DNA of 64,000 nucleotides. Source: Lysobacter enzymogenes. GTDB taxonomy: Bacteria > Pseudomonadota > Gammaproteobacteria > Xanthomonadales > Xanthomonadaceae. Position 1 is the stretch's first letter, and each line of letters begins with the position of its first letter. Position numbers and translations under genes: made by a program. The notes under the pieces are model-generated. The model had not been told where the DNA came from. It saw only the letters and a program-made list of their open reading frames with translations, and searched no databases. The DNA lies in assembly GCF_017355525.1 (NCBI RefSeq), contig NZ_CP067395.1, positions 806,001 through 870,000 on the forward strand, given 5' to 3'. This document shows, one piece after another, positions 63,136 to 64,000 of the stretch.

Positions 63136-64000
63136 TGTTCGGCAAGCGCGCGCCGCCGCCGCGATCGCACGGCGGCGCATTGCGCGAGTCGGTGGCGCCC
63201 ACTCGCGCACGGCACCGCGAACCCAGCGACCGCCATCGCGGCCCGGCGCGCAACGATGCGCGGCAGCGCGCGATGCGAACCGACGCCGACGCAGCGCCAG
63301 CACGGCCGCCCGCCGCAACGCAAGCCGACGCGTCGGCGTATGCGAACGCGACAACGCTTCAAACGCAATCGCCGTCGCACAACCGCCGATTTGTCTCCGG
63401 ATCGTAAAAATTTTTCCGCATCGATAAACCCGGCTGCGATTAACGCGACGCGCTGTGCGGAACGGTCCGCGAATGACAAACATCAGTTGACGGGGAAACC
63501 CCGGTTGAATGGTATCGGCAGCCTGTCGAAACCCGCCGCATATTCGCGTTCATCCGATTCATTTGAATCGCGGATTGCCATCGCGATGCATCGATCGCGA
63601 AACACTTTCGCAACATGACAAACATCATGGCGCGTTTGAATGCAGCGTTTCGTCGCGCGCGTGTATCGCATTTTTTCCCTGAAAAACAGGGTTATTTCAT
63701 TACATCTAAGCGCGCGTGAATCGGGTCGGATGCGCATCGGCGCGCGTGTCGGCTCGCGCCGATTGTGCAGACGATGCGAACTTGATTGACTCCTTGACCG
63801 CAATCACACGCGCACTTCGAGTGGAAGAAACAAACCGGAGAGAGATCACACAACAGTCGCTGCCATCTCTTTATATTTAATTCCGACGAGCGCAAGGTTC
63901 CGCATAGAAATACATCCGTCGGACGGGAATTCGCCGACGCACTCGCCGTCTCCACCGCGCTCCGGGCGATGCGTTGCTCCGTCATAACAAGCACTAGATA
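63136..64000. other. Gene-free right end, AT-rich from about 63380
   Basis: About 860 bases with no recognisable gene. From about 63380 the base composition shifts from near 70% GC to roughly half. Two identical 13-base direct repeats (ATGACAAACATCA at 63473 and 63615) lie 142 bases apart. A small hairpin (CCCTG-AAAAA-CAGGG, 63677-63691) is followed by TTATTT. Short frames on the minus strand (63483-63803, 63692-63994) have no family likeness and are not called. It may be the regulatory region of a gene beyond the window or acquired DNA. Confidence 0.5.

Noticed and set aside
60032..63253. A 1073-residue minus-strand open frame
   Set aside because: It is antisense to lanM, whose motifs are unambiguous. 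Residue composition is that of a shadow.
63692..63994. A 100-residue minus-strand frame in the AT-rich end
   Set aside because: No ribosome site, no family likeness, and overlap with other short frames. It might be real but is not supportable.

Overview
The window is about 64 kb of very GC-rich DNA, near 70% by eye, with densely packed genes and strong coding-frame bias. The gene content points to a Xanthomonadaceae gammaproteobacterium, most likely Lysobacter or a close relative. The main clues are two probable substrates of the Xanthomonadales antibacterial type IV secretion system (C-terminal XVIPCD-like domains with Gln-rich tails), two kinds of dispersed palindromic repeat typical of this family, several TonB-dependent receptors, and secreted nuclease and cellulase genes. 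No rRNA, tRNA, CRISPR array, integrase or transposase was seen. The genus is an inference.

Layout. 0-5 kb: an HNH-type T4SS effector, then a DUF4331 protein, a HupE/UreJ-like protein, a small membrane protein and a DUF4198 protein (possible metal uptake or handling). 5-16.4 kb: a periplasmic DJ-1/PfpI protein beside a GlxA-type regulator, a DUF4287 protein with a histone-like tail, a TAT-type hydrolase, an ArsR-like regulator, an HdeD-like protein, a GDPD-like protein with altered catalytic residues, a secreted nuclease, a GH5 cellulase, and a nitric-oxide module (Rrf2/NsrR-like regulator, truncated haemoglobin, flavohaemoprotein). 16.8-23.3 kb: a GH3 beta-glucosidase behind a strong promoter with a built-in operator, a TonB siderophore receptor and an ABC exporter. 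23.8-32.9 kb: metabolic and regulatory genes, including malate:quinone oxidoreductase, a sterol-desaturase-like enzyme, an AraC regulator, an FAD oxidoreductase, a divergent LysR/MFS pair around a perfect palindrome, a hydrolase and a gamma-glutamylcyclotransferase-like protein.

33-39.3 kb: a DNA-maintenance block with LigD and Ku (bacterial end joining), a DUF2383 protein, an MgtC-like protein and topoisomerase IB. 39.5-45.2 kb: a siderophore-use operon (TonB receptor, two small membrane proteins, PepSY protein, periplasmic esterase). 45.3-49.5 kb: a metallo-beta-lactamase-fold lipoprotein, a lipoprotein/effector pair that looks like an immunity-toxin couple of the type IV system, DUF454, haem oxygenase and DUF2789. 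49.9-57.6 kb: an MdtABC-like RND efflux operon without its own outer-membrane channel. 57.7-59.5 kb: NIPSNAP, a small Cys-containing secreted protein and a thioesterase. 59.7-63.1 kb: a class II lanthipeptide locus (61-residue precursor plus LanM synthetase). It is followed by about 0.9 kb without a convincing gene, and the last 0.6 kb is clearly AT-richer.

The themes are iron acquisition (two siderophore receptors, PepSY, esterase, haem oxygenase), competition with other bacteria (two T4SS effectors, a lanthipeptide, secreted hydrolases), and stress or DNA repair. The most interesting parts are the lanthipeptide locus and the two effectors, especially the effector with its probable lipoprotein immunity partner.
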